In this document: positions 15,801 through 26,896 of the stretch, one piece after another
Numbering within the stretch: position 1 is the stretch's first letter
Layout of the letters: every line of letters starts with the position of its first letter
From: Lomentospora prolificans
Lineage: Eukaryota > Ascomycota > Sordariomycetes > Microascales > Microascaceae
DNA length: 64,000 nt
Assembly: GCA_029532625.1 (NCBI GenBank)
Contig: JARFXM010000004.1
Coordinates: 2,852,001-2,916,000 of the forward strand
Direction of reading: 5' to 3'
Position numbers and translations under genes: made by a program
Notes under the pieces: generated by a model
What the model was told of the DNA's origin: nothing
The model's database searches: none
Seen by the model: the letters and a program-made list of their open reading frames with translations, nothing else

Positions 15801-16316
15801 GCCTGGTGTTTCGAAAACTATATCCAGCACAGATCTATGAAACGTTCCAAGGATGTGAGGGATCAGCTGGTCAAAATCATGGAGCGTTACCGCCATCCCA
15901 TCGTCTCGTGCGGCCGCGACACACACAAGGTCCGCCAGGCTCTCTGCTCGGGCTTCTTCCGCAACGCCGCCCGTAAGGATCCCCAGGAAGGCTACAAGAC
16001 CCTCACCGAGGGAACACCAGTGTATTTGCATCCCAGCTCGGCCTTGTTCGGCAAGCAGGCCGAATGGGTTATTTACCACACCCTCGTGCTCACGACGAAG
16101 GAATACATGCACCACACGACCGCCATCGAGCCCAAGTGGCTAGTGGACGCTGCGCCGAGCTTCTTCAAGGTTGCGCCTACCGACAGGCTGTCCAAGAGGA
16201 AGCAGGCTGAGCGGATCCAGCCCCTGTATAACAGATTTGAAGGACCAGACGACTGGAGGCTCAGCGCGCAAAGACGAGCCGGAAGGTCTGGCGGCGGTGG
16301 CGGTACTTGGGGTTAG
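12801..16316 (+). CDS. PRP22: DEAH-box splicing helicase PRP22 (DHX8 family)
   Basis: A single exon of 1171 residues. Prp22 releases mature mRNA from the spliceosome after the second splicing step and proofreads the 3' splice site. Order of parts: an N-terminal helical region; an Arg/Ser/Asp-rich RS-like segment (about 150-200); an S1 RNA-binding domain (about 205-280, [17 protein letters not shown] and LVHISRL); the helicase core with motif [10 protein letters not shown] (about 530), Ia [21 protein letters not shown] (about 627), III SAT (about 659), [33 protein letters not shown] (about 828); then winged-helix, ratchet and OB-fold regions. The S1 domain distinguishes it from Prp2, Prp16 and Prp43. 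The length matches orthologues. The ATG is in a clean AAGATGGAT context. It converges on ESF1. Confidence 0.97.
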   Translation: MDDFLQLEQLALVSKVQAEINNHTGVSDKTLAEFIIANRVECEDLDEFKKKLNSIGADFPTSLVESIDRLCRSLHPKLKSRKGGVKRAEEEADDERPTRSTEEKAKIFAGLALPDKELPFDGTGDAIDDTLAQLESLGGKPRKSKEPSRKRSHSPDDDDRYSRRRDRRERDRSRDRSRERYSRRERYRSRSRSPPRHHTELDPAPILDKVYEGKVTGIKDFGVFVTLYGVKGRCDGLVHISRLVDGRRVGHPSEVVSMGQPVKVKVVSIEGNRIGLSLKDVDQETGEDLTVPAPAPAFGSGANMEALGSRHGFVDPTPSFQNPHPPKHKKQLTDSDRWEIQQLIRSGVAKASDFPELEEETKTAHKGNGGMELEEDIDIEVREEEPPFLAGQTKQSLELSPIRVVKAPDGSMNRAAVTGSTLVRDRKEARQQEADAEAQAVPKKDLSEQWNDPMADPDKRTFASELRTAKMNAQSEAVPEWKKIIHTKNQSFGKRTTLSMKEQRESLPVFVFRDQLIAAIKEHQILIVVGETGSGKTTQLTQYLAEAGFANDGIIGCTQPRRVAAMSVAKRVAEEVGCKLGEEVGYTVRFDDCTSPSTKIKYMTDGMLQREILMDGDLKRYSAIMLDEAHERTIATDVLFALLKKTVKHRPDLKIIVTSATLDADKFSSYFNECPIFTIPGRTFPVEILYSREPESDYLEAALLTVMQIHLTEPKGDILLFLTGQEEIDTSCEILYERMKALGPDVPELIILPVYSALPSEIQTRIFEPAPPGSRKVVIATNIAETSITIDEIYFVVDPGFVKQKAYDPKLGMDSLVVTPISQAQANQRAGRAGRTGPGKCFRLYTEAAYQAEMLPTTIPAIQRQNLSHTILMLKAMGINDLINFDFMDPPPVNTLLTALEELYALSALDDEGLLTRLGRKMADFPMEPSLAKVLIAAVDMRCSDEMLSIVSMLNMNIFYRPKEKQTQADQKKAKFHDPHGDHLTLLNVWNGWKRSGYQNAWCFENYIQHRSMKRSKDVRDQLVKIMERYRHPIVSCGRDTHKVRQALCSGFFRNAARKDPQEGYKTLTEGTPVYLHPSSALFGKQAEWVIYHTLVLTTKEYMHHTTAIEPKWLVDAAPSFFKVAPTDRLSKRKQAERIQPLYNRFEGPDDWRLSAQRRAGRSGGGGGTWG

Positions 16317-16622
16317 CGAGTGCAACGGGCATGGTGGAACGGATGAACTGAACGCCGTTTTTGTAGTTTTATGTCTTGCATTTACATGGCCAAGGAAGGA
16401 ATGGAGCAAGGAAGGGAGTCTATTTTGCACAAGGGCTTAGCAAAATCATAGAAGAAATCAAAGTTAAACCAAAATTCCTTTTTTTTTTGTATGCGAACAG
16501 AATCGATACCTGCCAAATAAGACAAAACAAGAGCCCAGAGAACTCCGATGAAGTGCTATATATTTCCTCCTTTCTCCAAGTTCAACTCCATGCAATCCCA
16601 AGTCCACCAGCATGGCACATAA
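16317..16622. other. Convergent 3' intergenic spacer (PRP22/ESF1)
   Basis: About 300 bp between two stop codons facing each other. It must carry both 3' UTRs, and transcripts probably overlap. A T-run near 16480 is the only notable sequence. Confidence 0.5.
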
Positions 16623-18758
16623 TTACGCCCTCGACTTCTTCTTCGACTTCTGCTTAACGGAGGCCACGAGTCCCCCAAGATCGATATCGTCACCGCCACC
16701 CAGGTCGTTCCGGGCCTTCTTCTTCTTCTGTCGCACCTCACCGTCGTCGTGGCCACCCTTCCTCTTGCGGCCCTCGTCCAGCATTTTCTTCAAGGTCTCG
16801 GTACGGGTATAGGCAGGGTTAGACGTGTCGATGGCGTACTCGTGGCTCTCAAACAGCGAGTTGAAGCGGTCGTCGAGCTGGAGTTTCTGGCCCTCCTGGA
16901 GGTTCGCGGAGACGGACTCGTCGCCGCCCTTCTTCTTCTTGTACTTGCTCTTCTTGTTCTTGTCCTTTTCCGCGCGGACAATCTCCTTCATGTCGAAGTG
17001 CTGGAAGCGGGACATGCCGTCCTCCTCGGCTCCGTCATCCATGATGCGCTTCAGCTTGGCCTTCTCGGCGGCATTCTCGGCCTCGGCGGCCTCCTTTGCC
17101 TCGCGCTTCTTGCGGCGCTCCTCCTTTCGGATCTGGGAATTGGTGACGGTGGGCTCGTCGGTCGTGAAGAAGGGGTCGTCGAAGCCGAGATCTTCGGTCT
17201 CGCCGGCCTGCGCGTTACCCTCTGCGCCGTCCGCCTCGTCGGCCGACACGTCCGCGTTACGCTTGGCTAGGGCCTTTTCCTTCTTCTTCTGCTTCCTCTC
17301 GCGCTCCTTGCGGGCGTACTTTTCTATCGTAGTCTCCTCCTGGCCCTCGGCCTTCTCCGCCTTCTTAGGGTCTTCGATTAGGGCAGAAGTGAATGTGATT
17401 TGCATATCGCCGACGGGGCCGTCCTTGGACGACTTTGTCGTCGTCTCATCACCGAGGCCAAGCGCCTCTCTCAGCTTCTTCTTCGCCAACTCCTTCTTGG
17501 ATAAACCTTCCTCGCCCTCCTCGCCGGGTCCGGCCTCGTCCTCGCTATCACTGGCCAAATACGCCCGGAGATCGTTCTCTTGCATATCGGCTCGGCTGCC
17601 GCTGAATGCCTTCTTCATGGACTGCTTTCGGGCAGCCTCCTCGGGGTGAATGTCCCAGGTAAGCTTCACTTTGGAGCTTTGCAGGGCGTTGGTGACAAAC
17701 TCGACGGGCTCGTACCCTTCGGGCACCGAGGTGCACTCGTCGCGGGGCTCATCGTCAAAGGTAACATCATCTGGTACAAATCGAAGATCGATAAAGTTGG
17801 AAGATGAGAGGTATTCAGTACCATCGGTGGCCTCGTATAGGGTATGCGCCGTATCCGGGTCGGAGCACACCATGACGGCATAGTAATACCTTAGGCGATC
17901 CAGCTGGTAAGCTCTGAGAGCATCGCTGTCGAAGTCCTTGTCGTCATCCTCTTGCAATAACTCCTGCTTAATCTTCTCGTTCTCCACGTCACTATCAGAG
18001 TCCTCATCCTCCGATTCATCCCTCTTGTTCTTGGAATTTTTAAACAGCTCACGCGGAGGGCCCTCGAGTTCCTCTCGCTGCATGCGCTCCTTTCCGAATT
18101 CACTCGGGTATATAGACACCCTTTCGATCTTGCCCTTACCACCAGCGGGGAGGAAACTGGTAAATAGGGCCATGAGGTCGTGAGACTTGATGTAATCCCA
18201 ATCCAAGTTGACGATGGCTATCCTATTCGTGATATCTCCCTCCTCTACTGTGGCTTGCTCGTCGGCGAATCTCTGCATGCTGGCGGCAGTATCCTCGTCG
18301 AGCTCCTGCACCGCTTCTTCATCCTGGTCGCTGTCAGAGTCGGACTCGGAGGAGAAGCCGCCGTCCCGAGCGGGGTCGTAGGGTCGACCGGTGGCAGTTT
18401 TTCCTTCGGTTTTGCCATCGCCATCTTCAGACTCGGATTCCGATCCGGCTACCTTTTCGTCGTCGTCGTCGTCGTCCTGCTCCTCCTCCTCCTCCTCTTC
18501 GGCGCGGTAGAGACTCTGGAGTGCCTTTTTCCCAGCGTCAGACTTTAGTTTCCTGCCGTACCTATCTACCTTGGCACTCGACACGAAGTCTTCGCTTTTG
18601 AGCATGTGCGAGAAGCGCTTGTCGATGGTAGTCTTGGTCTTCTTGGACGACGGCAAGCGGAACCTGGGGTCGGTCTCGAAGCTGGCAAAACGGGAATCCG
18701 TTATCCGGCTGGGGGCTGAAGAGCCCCCTGAACGTTTCCCTTTCTTTCCAACGCCCAT
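16623..18758 (-). CDS. ESF1: ESF1, nucleolar pre-rRNA processing factor
   Basis: A single exon, 711 residues from the ATG at 18758. The frame is open further upstream to 18959, but MGVGKKGKRSG is the typical N-terminus, followed by DSRFASFETDPRFRLPSSKK, TTIDKRFSHML and VDRYGRKL, hallmarks of the family. Esf1 acts in the small-subunit processome and is required for 18S rRNA maturation. The centre carries an RRM-like region (IAIVNLDWDYIKSHDLMALF) and family blocks around RLRYYYAV and CSDPDTAHTLYEATDGTEY. Long acidic and Lys/Glu-rich coiled stretches separate them. Near the C-terminus, DDRFNSLFESHEYAIDTSNP is the NUC153 motif. A basic tail ends the protein. Confidence 0.95.
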   Translation of the reverse strand: MGVGKKGKRSGGSSAPSRITDSRFASFETDPRFRLPSSKKTKTTIDKRFSHMLKSEDFVSSAKVDRYGRKLKSDAGKKALQSLYRAEEEEEEEQDDDDDDEKVAGSESESEDGDGKTEGKTATGRPYDPARDGGFSSESDSDSDQDEEAVQELDEDTAASMQRFADEQATVEEGDITNRIAIVNLDWDYIKSHDLMALFTSFLPAGGKGKIERVSIYPSEFGKERMQREELEGPPRELFKNSKNKRDESEDEDSDSDVENEKIKQELLQEDDDKDFDSDALRAYQLDRLRYYYAVMVCSDPDTAHTLYEATDGTEYLSSSNFIDLRFVPDDVTFDDEPRDECTSVPEGYEPVEFVTNALQSSKVKLTWDIHPEEAARKQSMKKAFSGSRADMQENDLRAYLASDSEDEAGPGEEGEEGLSKKELAKKKLREALGLGDETTTKSSKDGPVGDMQITFTSALIEDPKKAEKAEGQEETTIEKYARKERERKQKKKEKALAKRNADVSADEADGAEGNAQAGETEDLGFDDPFFTTDEPTVTNSQIRKEERRKKREAKEAAEAENAAEKAKLKRIMDDGAEEDGMSRFQHFDMKEIVRAEKDKNKKSKYKKKKGGDESVSANLQEGQKLQLDDRFNSLFESHEYAIDTSNPAYTRTETLKKMLDEGRKRKGGHDDGEVRQKKKKARNDLGGGDDIDLGGLVASVKQKSKKKSRA

Positions 18759-21700
18759 TGTTGCTCTGCTTCCAATCGGTGCGTCTCGTGGGATTTCGAA
18801 GTGTTGAAGACTCGGATATACAGCAGAACCCGTCTTTCGCCAGCCCTTCTCGCTGTTCGAGCATGGCCGCTCGAAAATTTTAGTGGGGCAAAAAAATTCC
18901 CACGGCAGAATCGATCCATTGCTGAAAGGCGGTGAGACAGGCTGCATGCAACTTTTCACAGCTCTGTGCCCTCTTTCCTCTTTCTGCCTTACAGCTTACG
19001 TCAGAAGCGCAATATCAATCACAGCCCTGGGCACGGACCATTTCTCTAGGCCCTCTGGAGCAGGGGCGAAAGCATTTCAAGTGCCGGGCGGGAGGGCGGC
19101 CTGTGCTCTCTACGCCGCCACCCAAGGCATGCACTAATTTGGGACCCGAGAATTATGAATCTGACAAAGTACTTCGTAATTCCAGGAGCCAGCTCGGGGT
19201 GGTGGGTGGGAAATTCGAGGAGGTGAAACCAGGTCGGTCTCATGGGATAACAAGCCAACAAGCCGCCAAAGCTGGTTCCAGACTCGAGTCTTGTGTGAGC
19301 GAAAGTTTGGTGAGGGGAAAGTAAAAAGGAAACACGACGGAATGCTATCTCCACTCATTTCTTCAATAATACTACATGTTGAATCGCCTGGCTAGCGTGG
19401 TTTCCGTTTTGCGAGCACTTAACACCAAGAGCGAGCCTCAATTCGTGTCCAAGATACGACAGAAGTAGCCCGGGAGGAGGCCAATAATCAAATCAAAACT
19501 AGAGGCTGAGCCGCCAAAAGCAACGAGGAGCAAGACAACCCACTTCTGGCTCTAATGAAGAGCGCAAACCCCCCAACATGGCATTACTTTTTCCAGTCCA
19601 GCACCCTTTCATGAGCAACCAATCGAGACCGAGAGACACAAGTTAGGTTGGCACTGATTCCAGGCGTTTGAAATCCTGGGGAGGTGAGCACAGGTTCATC
19701 GCACACTGCCGGTACTCGTATTACACCGCACCAACCAGGAGAGTGCTTGTGCTGTCCTAAACTATTCTTGGACATCTTCACATCGCGCTCACTTGTTTAG
19801 TGAGGGAAAGGAAGAGGGGAAGGCCATCGGATGCGAAATGTGGTGCGCCTGATCCGTATTGCATGTCGTACGTTTTGTTTGTTTCTTCGCCAAGTGATGG
19901 CCAGCCAGTCCGCACCAATCCGATATCCAACGGCAGCAGGGTTCATTGAGGGAAGCACACAACCTTCGCCAGGGGTTTACCAGGATCATGGGCTCAAAAG
20001 CCCAGCTCGGAGATTTGGACGAGCCCAGGTGCGAACAGACCGCGAATGGAGTGGAGAATGACGCCGGTAGTCCATCCAGGGACTCGTTCACAGGATATCT
20101 TCCGAAAGATGGGGATTAGACTTGCCTTCCCAAGAAGGAAAAAGAGAGAGGAAAAAAAGAAAAAGGAAAAAAAGAAAAAAAAAAAAAAAAAAAGGCGAGA
20201 ATGCACGACCGATTCTTGTTCCCTTTATCGTAGTAGTGGGTTTTACGGTGGTGCTCATCACTAAACTGATATTTCGGGGTTATTTGGGCGCTTGGCCATA
20301 GAATATGATGTATCGCCGCAGGTCTTCACCTGTGTCAGGAGAGTGGCGGTCTGTGAATAATTAACGCCGGTTGCCTGGTTTTCCGAAAGAGAGCGTAGTG
20401 CAGTGGATCCAGAGAAATCGCCTCACCACCTGACCTTGGGCTGCAGCGCCCTTGGAGCGCAATCCTCAACATGGTTGGATGTGAGCGGCAAGCACCACAA
20501 CGCTTTCTTAGTTGCTCCCCTCACCAACCGTCGGCTTCTCGGATGGAGCCTCATATGCTGGCTATGACAGTCTGCCGATCTCCATGAGGCCAGGGAAAGT
20601 CTAGTTCCGGTACGGGTGACTTCAAATCGATTCGTTACTTTTTTTTTTTTTTTTCTTTCCTTAACAAATCTGGTTTCAACGACTCGAACCCAAAGATTAG
20701 CATGGCCTAGGGAAGAGGCACGGAGGCAATGTGATGAAATCAATAATGGTCATTCCAGTCGCTGGCTTTCTTCCTCCTTTAGGATGTGGAGGGTTTCCGG
20801 GGTTCAGTGTGGTTGGAAGAGGCAGAGACATCCTGGGCTGAGCAACAAGGCTTGGCTGGCCAAGATCCAACCAGTCGGCACACTCAACTAGCAACATGAT
20901 AAAAGCTTATGCTACAGGCTGAATCAACAGCGACTCTGCCGGGTATCAGCACACGTACTCGCGCGAAGCAGGGGGAAATGTCATTTCATCACCACTCTCG
21001 TCACTAGACTGGCCCACGAGATCAAGTTGGGCTCAAGCGAGGCACAGTCGTCACGGCCAAGGACCCCCTATAATAGCAACACTTGAAACCGATGGATAGC
21101 CCGGTCAAACAGGCGAGCTAAGTCTTACTCCGCGCCCAGCCAGCTGAAGGGCGGAATTTGGGCGCGATGGGGCGTGACTAATGGGCTATCTCTGTTGTCA
21201 TCAGGGCCAGGCCTGCATTATATCTCTCACTCTGACTGCTCTAGCTTGGGCTCGACCTCGAATGCTGAACCAATGGCTGGCCAATTCCAGACCAAGATGG
21301 GTCAGCCGGTTGTAACAAGGAGCTGGCCTCTCACCGCTGGCTGCCTGCGGGACAGCAGCCAGCACTCTGTCTGTCTGCCTTGTGCCCTGTGCTTTCGCTC
21401 CGGGCTGAAGTCGTCCTCACTTGCCGTGGCTTGAACCCGGTCGCACCCTAGCTCCGGGTCAAGTGCGGAGGCGGATGGTACAGTAAATTACCGGAGGGGT
21501 GACACGACTTTGAAACCCGACATTTTATCTGGTGCGATACATTGCCAGGCCTTTGATATAATACAAGGCCGTATCATTGCGAACCGCCGGCCCATTTTAA
21601 GTTGCACTATGCATCGGGTTGGGGACAACTTTTTCTCTTTTTTTAGACTAGCGTACGTACAGGTAGCATATCTCTACACTCGCCGACGCATTCCTTTGAG

Positions 21701-23928
21701 CGCTGCCTCACTGCGGCGCTCAATCAAAGGAGTGCTTTGTCACCAATCTCCAGGCGACGATCAGCTGGAGAGCTTGGCCAAGTCGTTGGTCGGCGTCAAC
21801 AGTTCGCACCGGCTTGGCTTAAGTGCGTTGATGTTGAGAACTGAGTGAGCACTAGGCTGACGGTCTGGTACTTGCTTGTTCTGTGTTGGGTGGCTATGCC
21901 TCCGGGCTGGCTGTAGTGAGTGACGATGGAACGAGCAAGCGCGGAAGTGGGTGACGAAGGCGGCGCGTCTAAACGATTCTCTTTTCCTTTGGTCGCCCAC
22001 GGATCGATTGTCGTCATCCTTTCTGCCCGTGTCCCTTTCCGTTTGCGAGTTCGTCAGTGTCGCTTACAAGTGCCTTGTCATTTAAAGATACCTCTCAAGG
22101 ATTTTTGGCTTGCACTGTTGAGCCTGCCCTCTTACCCCGCCGCCCATCGTGCATGTCGCATCGCACCCTGCCGATGGTATTGCATAACGCTTGCTCGCCA
22201 CCTCCGTCTTTTGCAGTATCGAGGGAATGCCGATGTTTACCTTTTGTACCTTGTAATTTACTGATCGGTTACTGCGAACTGCGGCTGACAGGACACGGCA
22301 GTAGCGCATCCGAGAATGCTTTGCGTCCATCGGCGGATTCTCTCGTGGGACGATGGCCGCTGGACAGGAGACAGAGAGATATTTACAGAGAGGAAAAGAA
22401 AGAAAAAGTACCGACTACCTTGATGCGAGATAGATTCCCCGTTCTCTAATATTCACCGGAGAGCAGACATCGATCGAGAGTGCACTCCATACTTGCACGG
22501 GACACCGTCATCCTCTCATCTTTCCCCCTTTCCCCGGTTGCTGGCTGAACCGTCCGGTATTGGTCGATCGCGATCGACGCCTCATGCCGCTCGTGGCCGT
22601 GTCAGGTGTAGTTGCAGTTGGCACCTGCTAATGTCTATCGCTGCCCTTGGCATCGAGAAAATTGCGCCAGCGTAAGAAAGGAACCCAGGTCAGGATGCGA
22701 CAATGCAACATGGAATATTTCCGGGTCCATGACAAATGCGGGTCTATAAGAAGGAATGAATTTGATGAGAGGGGTCGGGCCGGACCAAACAGCCGGGCGA
22801 GGCCCTCGCCAGATCGAGCTCCGAGCAGGTCAAACCTGAGCAGGATGCTTTTTCTGCATCGGCGGACGATGTGATCCCGAATCCGGCTCGGGCCAGCAGC
22901 TGTCCCATTGTCGTTCCACCGCCGTCTTGCGCCCTTATTCAAATGCTCGTAAATTAAGTGGCGCTCGTCCTCCCGCGAGAGGTGGAACCGCGATCGCACG
23001 TAGATCCTGATCCCTTCCCCTCCACTTGGCGGGAAGCCGGGAAAAGCAGTGTCGGTGGTATTACAAGTAGGGAATTTCGAGTGAAGATCACATTGTCCAT
23101 AGGTGACTATCTTTCTTTCCTGCATTCTACCATGTGTCTTTGTTCTCCTCCGGCATCCCTGTGGCCTCTGGACGAGATGCTCCGCCCGCGGGGGGGCAAA
23201 GCAGCTGGGAAAACAATACGATGTTGACGCGAAGAGCGTTGACGAGCGCCGCCCTGGAGTTGGCTTACCAGTACCTTGTACACTGTCACTATGAGATCAA
23301 TTGTATCCTGCTTGCAACTACCTTGGTACATGCCTGCTTGTATTCGTAGGGCAGAGTTCGCATCTCCGAAAGAGTGGGCTGAAAAGAGGGATGAGCATGA
23401 CTCGATAACCTGCATGGCCGTGCATTCGCTAATACGGAGGGAACAGGTTAATGGATTGATCCATGTGCTAATATGTGTAGGTCTGTCTTATTCGACCATG
23501 GCCAGCGGGCTGGGGAAATCCAGATTGGGCGCCCTCGCGAGGAGTTCTTGTGAGCCACCCTTGTTTCAACTTACTTTCTTTCCCACCAACAGACGCGAGA
23601 GGGCAAAGGAGATTCGTCACTCAACTACAACAAGGGCTCGAGGTCAAGGTTGAGGCAGATTGGGTGGTTTGATCGTGATACCGCTAGAGTTTGATTGCGT
23701 AAAATCCCGCCACACAGGGAGCGCTGAGTTTGCTTGCTTCTTCCTGTGCATGGATGAGCGCGGCGCCGCCCTGTCGCCCACTCTGTTTGTTTGTGCTCAG
23801 CAGGCATTCGTCACCAACAAGGGGTTTTGCAAGAAAAAGAAAGAAATGGTCTCTTGTTTTCGATTATCTCTGAGAAATTACCATTCGATTTCGTACTCGT
23901 TCCAGCCATCGGTAATACTCTACTTCAC

Positions 23929-23944
23929 TGATCAATATTGATCA
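23929..23944. repeat. Perfect 16-bp palindrome
   Basis: TGATCAATATTGATCA equals its own reverse complement. Because of its structure it also contains a direct repeat of ATCAATATT (23931-23939 and 23941-23949). It lies about 3 kb upstream of the receptor start and could be a dimeric regulator site or chance. Confidence 0.7.
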
Positions 23945-25001
23945 ATATTCGATTGGGATGCCAGACCCGACCGACACGGTGTACATGCATCATGTGTTGT
24001 TGATCAGACCAAAAATCCGGCTGCTTCCCGCCGATTTGCAATCGCCGACCCATGTACCAAGGTACCCTTGAGTGTCTTCCATTCTTCCCATACTGATGGC
24101 TGGCGAATCTTGGACGCCGATTCTTTTGCCGTCGCCTCGGCCGATCAATTTGACCCTCGGCGCTCACAATGCCTCCCCTCCACTCCGTTTAGAGCTTGAG
24201 CCTACTAGCTGGCATTATTATGGGACAATGGGGCAAATGGGGGTGTGGGGTGTGTACTGATTTGTGTGCGGTGTGCGGTGTGATGTGTGGGCAATTTCTA
24301 CTCGTACCAAGCGCCTGGTGCTGGTGGATAGGATGCGGAGAGGCAAAAACCCTTTCGCAGGTGGATCGGCACGCTCCCTGGTTAGTGACAAAGGGGGCGG
24401 GTGGTGGCCGTGCGATCTACTATACCCATCCCATGCCAGCATCACATTTGCAGTGCCGCCTGCCTGCCAACAGTGAGCGCCCCTTGGTCTGTGGTACCCG
24501 CACCCATGCCATGACCGCCCATCAGCCCCCACCAATCCCCCATTTGAGTGCTTAGTGTGGGCTCCCACTGATCTTCTCACTTCAAATGTACTCCACGTCT
24601 TTAAGCGAGGCGAGCAGGACGAAATGAAGGCGGTGCTCTTTCCCACTGTAGGTTGATTTTGGAAACATCAGATGGAGAAAAGAGCAAAATCAAATCAAAT
24701 ACATGCTTGCATCCTGTTTAGAACCTGTTTTGGTGGATCGTTGGGAAAATCAGGAAGGGGGCTCGACTCGCAATCTGGGGAACGCTACTAGTAGTTACAA
24801 GACTTTTGGTTCCCTTAGCCAACCGATGGATCAAATCATTGATCAATGTATTAAGGCGGTCGTGGCATCATAGCGGGGTTACCAGTATCAATTGATGCTT
24901 ATGATATGGCTACCGTGCTGTGCTGTGCTAGCAAGGTTGGTCCGCTATTGATTCAGCGATTATTACTGCCAGCCCTACATGTATTGGGTATTGACTTCCA
25001 C

Positions 25002-25097
25002 AGTGCCAGCACGGAGCAGAATGATGGAGGCTATTACTGGTATTCTTGCAGCACCAGCCAGTGCTGGCGGCCTGCGCCTCACGAGCATGCTGGCACT
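25002..25097. repeat. Nested inverted repeats
   Basis: AGTGCCAGCA (25002-25011) and TGCTGGCACT (25088-25097) form a perfect 10-bp inverted repeat. Between them the stretch around 25051-25070 contains a further CCAGC/GCTGG inverted pair. The RNA or DNA could fold into a branched hairpin. No function is implied by sequence alone. Confidence 0.5.
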
Positions 25098-26034
25098 AAC
25101 CGCCAGCCAAGCTTAGTCACTTGGCGCCTCTCCCGTTCCCGGCGGTGTCGTTATGGGGCCATTGGTGAAGAGAAATGTGAATGGCTGCCTCATTTGACAT
25201 GGTTGTAGACGGGAATGAAAATAGAAGTGAGTGACGCGGGCGAGCTGGGGCCCGGCGTTATGCTCGATTTCCATGGTTATCTGACCCCCAACCACAGGCC
25301 TTTTTTTTTTTTTTTTTTTTTTTCTACTTTGCTTTGCTTGGTTTTTCCTTTCGTGTGTGCTGGCCTTGGTTGCCAATGCGTGGGCTTTGTTTAGGCAAAC
25401 CACTGGTTTTGACGCTGTGACATGCACGCTTCCCGGTCACCCGTGGATGCTGTGCTCGTCGTTGGCTGACCCATATTTCACTGTGTGACTGTGTGCTCAT
25501 GTGCTGTGGGCTGCCATCCATGATGCCGTCACCGTCGCCGAGTTTATGCTGATGTTGCATTGGATTCATTGCAACCTAATAGATGCAGGTGCATTGGTGT
25601 TTGGCCCCCGTCAGAGTTTGATTCAATGTATTCAATTTTTCGGTTCCCAACAAAGCCCGGGTGGGATGAATTTGATGATTGTGACTTGAGTGAAATTTGC
25701 ATCCAATGAATCCCGTCGTCTTCGGCGTTCCCACAGCTAGCGACAGTCACAGGAGCGAAAAGTGAGATGGAAGCGAAAGGAGCATCGAGCATCGAACATC
25801 GAGCATTGACCAGCAGCTAAGGGTGGGATCCTCGATCACTCTGTCCTCCTCTTTCTTTTTTAATATTCCTTTCCCCCTTTTTCTTTTCCTTTTCCTCGGT
25901 CCCTTTTCTTGACAAATCTGTCCAGCACCCTGTTCCTCCCGTCTCCCTTTGCCAGTAATATCGGTTCCGTCATTCTGATCCCCGTTTTCCGGTTCTGGGC
26001 TAGACCTTTTGCATAATTGTTGTTGGAACGGTCG

Positions 26035-26082
26035 AGTGCAAGCGTCAGTGTTGGCGTAAGTGTTAGCGTAAGTGCAAGCGCA
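26035..26082. repeat. Four-copy 12-bp minisatellite
   Basis: Four consecutive units of the form AGTGNNNGCGNN (AGTGCAAGCGTC, AGTGTTGGCGTA, AGTGTTAGCGTA, AGTGCAAGCGCA), followed by a partial AGTGC. It lies about 0.8 kb upstream of the receptor ATG, in the probable promoter or leader. Confidence 0.8.
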
Positions 26083-26896
26083 AGTGCTCCAGTGCTCCAT
26101 CTCTGTCCATACCTGGAACCCATTAAACACCAGTACGACTTCGCGACTATTATTATCATCTCGGGCCCCTGTTCCGCCCTGAGCGGAGACAGTCGTGCGG
26201 TACCGATCGCCAGGAAAGTCTGTGCTCCGCTGGTCACCGCCATCCATGCTTTTCGACACAATCCCTGTCTATTTCTGGCCCTTTCCCTGCCCGGCCCTGT
26301 CGTTGGCGTTTTTGCCCAGCGTTGGTTGTGTTAGTCTAATAAATAAATACCGACTTGTACCCTGGTCCATTACCCACACCTCCCTCAACTTGCCCTAATA
26401 CGCTTCCTCTCTGTATACTTGTACATACTACACACACATACGGATATATGCATCCCATTCCTCTCTTCATCATCCCTCCGGAACCAGCCATTATACTACC
26501 TCGACCACTTCTCGCCGCCTCTGCATTGGAATGCCCTACTCTTCGATATTTCTTTTATACTAGTCTTGCTATAGACCATATTCAGAAACTTGCATGGAAA
26601 CACTCGAGCCAAAGGAATAAGAGAAAGTCGACAAACTTCCAGAGAGCGTCGCTTACACGCCTTGCTGAATGAATGTCTACCCAAGCATCCACTTCGAGCA
26701 TCTCTAACCACCCTTCCCAGCACTTATTACGATTTCACTGCGAACGCCCCTACGGTTGAGCTTCCGGCCTCGATAACGCACCATGGGACCGATTCCAAGA
26801 ACTTTATGATCATCACCCATCAACCACCGCCGACCTCCCTCCCTTCTCTGCCCCTTCGGCTAGCAGCCACCGCTGCTAGCTGGTGGGTTCCAAACT

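Larger units (their letters stand above)
18759..26896. promoter_or_regulatory. Very long (8.1 kb) divergent intergenic region, ESF1 / Git3 receptor
   Basis: No coding gene could be supported on either strand: frames are short, overlap in several phases and show no domain motifs. The left few hundred bases should be the ESF1 promoter. The right 1 kb (about 25850-26896) is pyrimidine-rich and looks like promoter and 5' leader of the receptor gene. Homopolymer tracts occur at about 20170-20190, 20640-20654 and 25303-25323. A 16-bp palindrome, a 12-bp tandem repeat and nested inverted repeats are listed separately. Long non-coding transcripts are possible but cannot be judged from sequence. Confidence 0.45.

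Noticed and set aside
20660..20700. Minus-strand GGGTTCGAGTC resembling a tRNA T arm
   Set aside because: No matching 5' acceptor strand or A box is found within 130 nt upstream on that strand.
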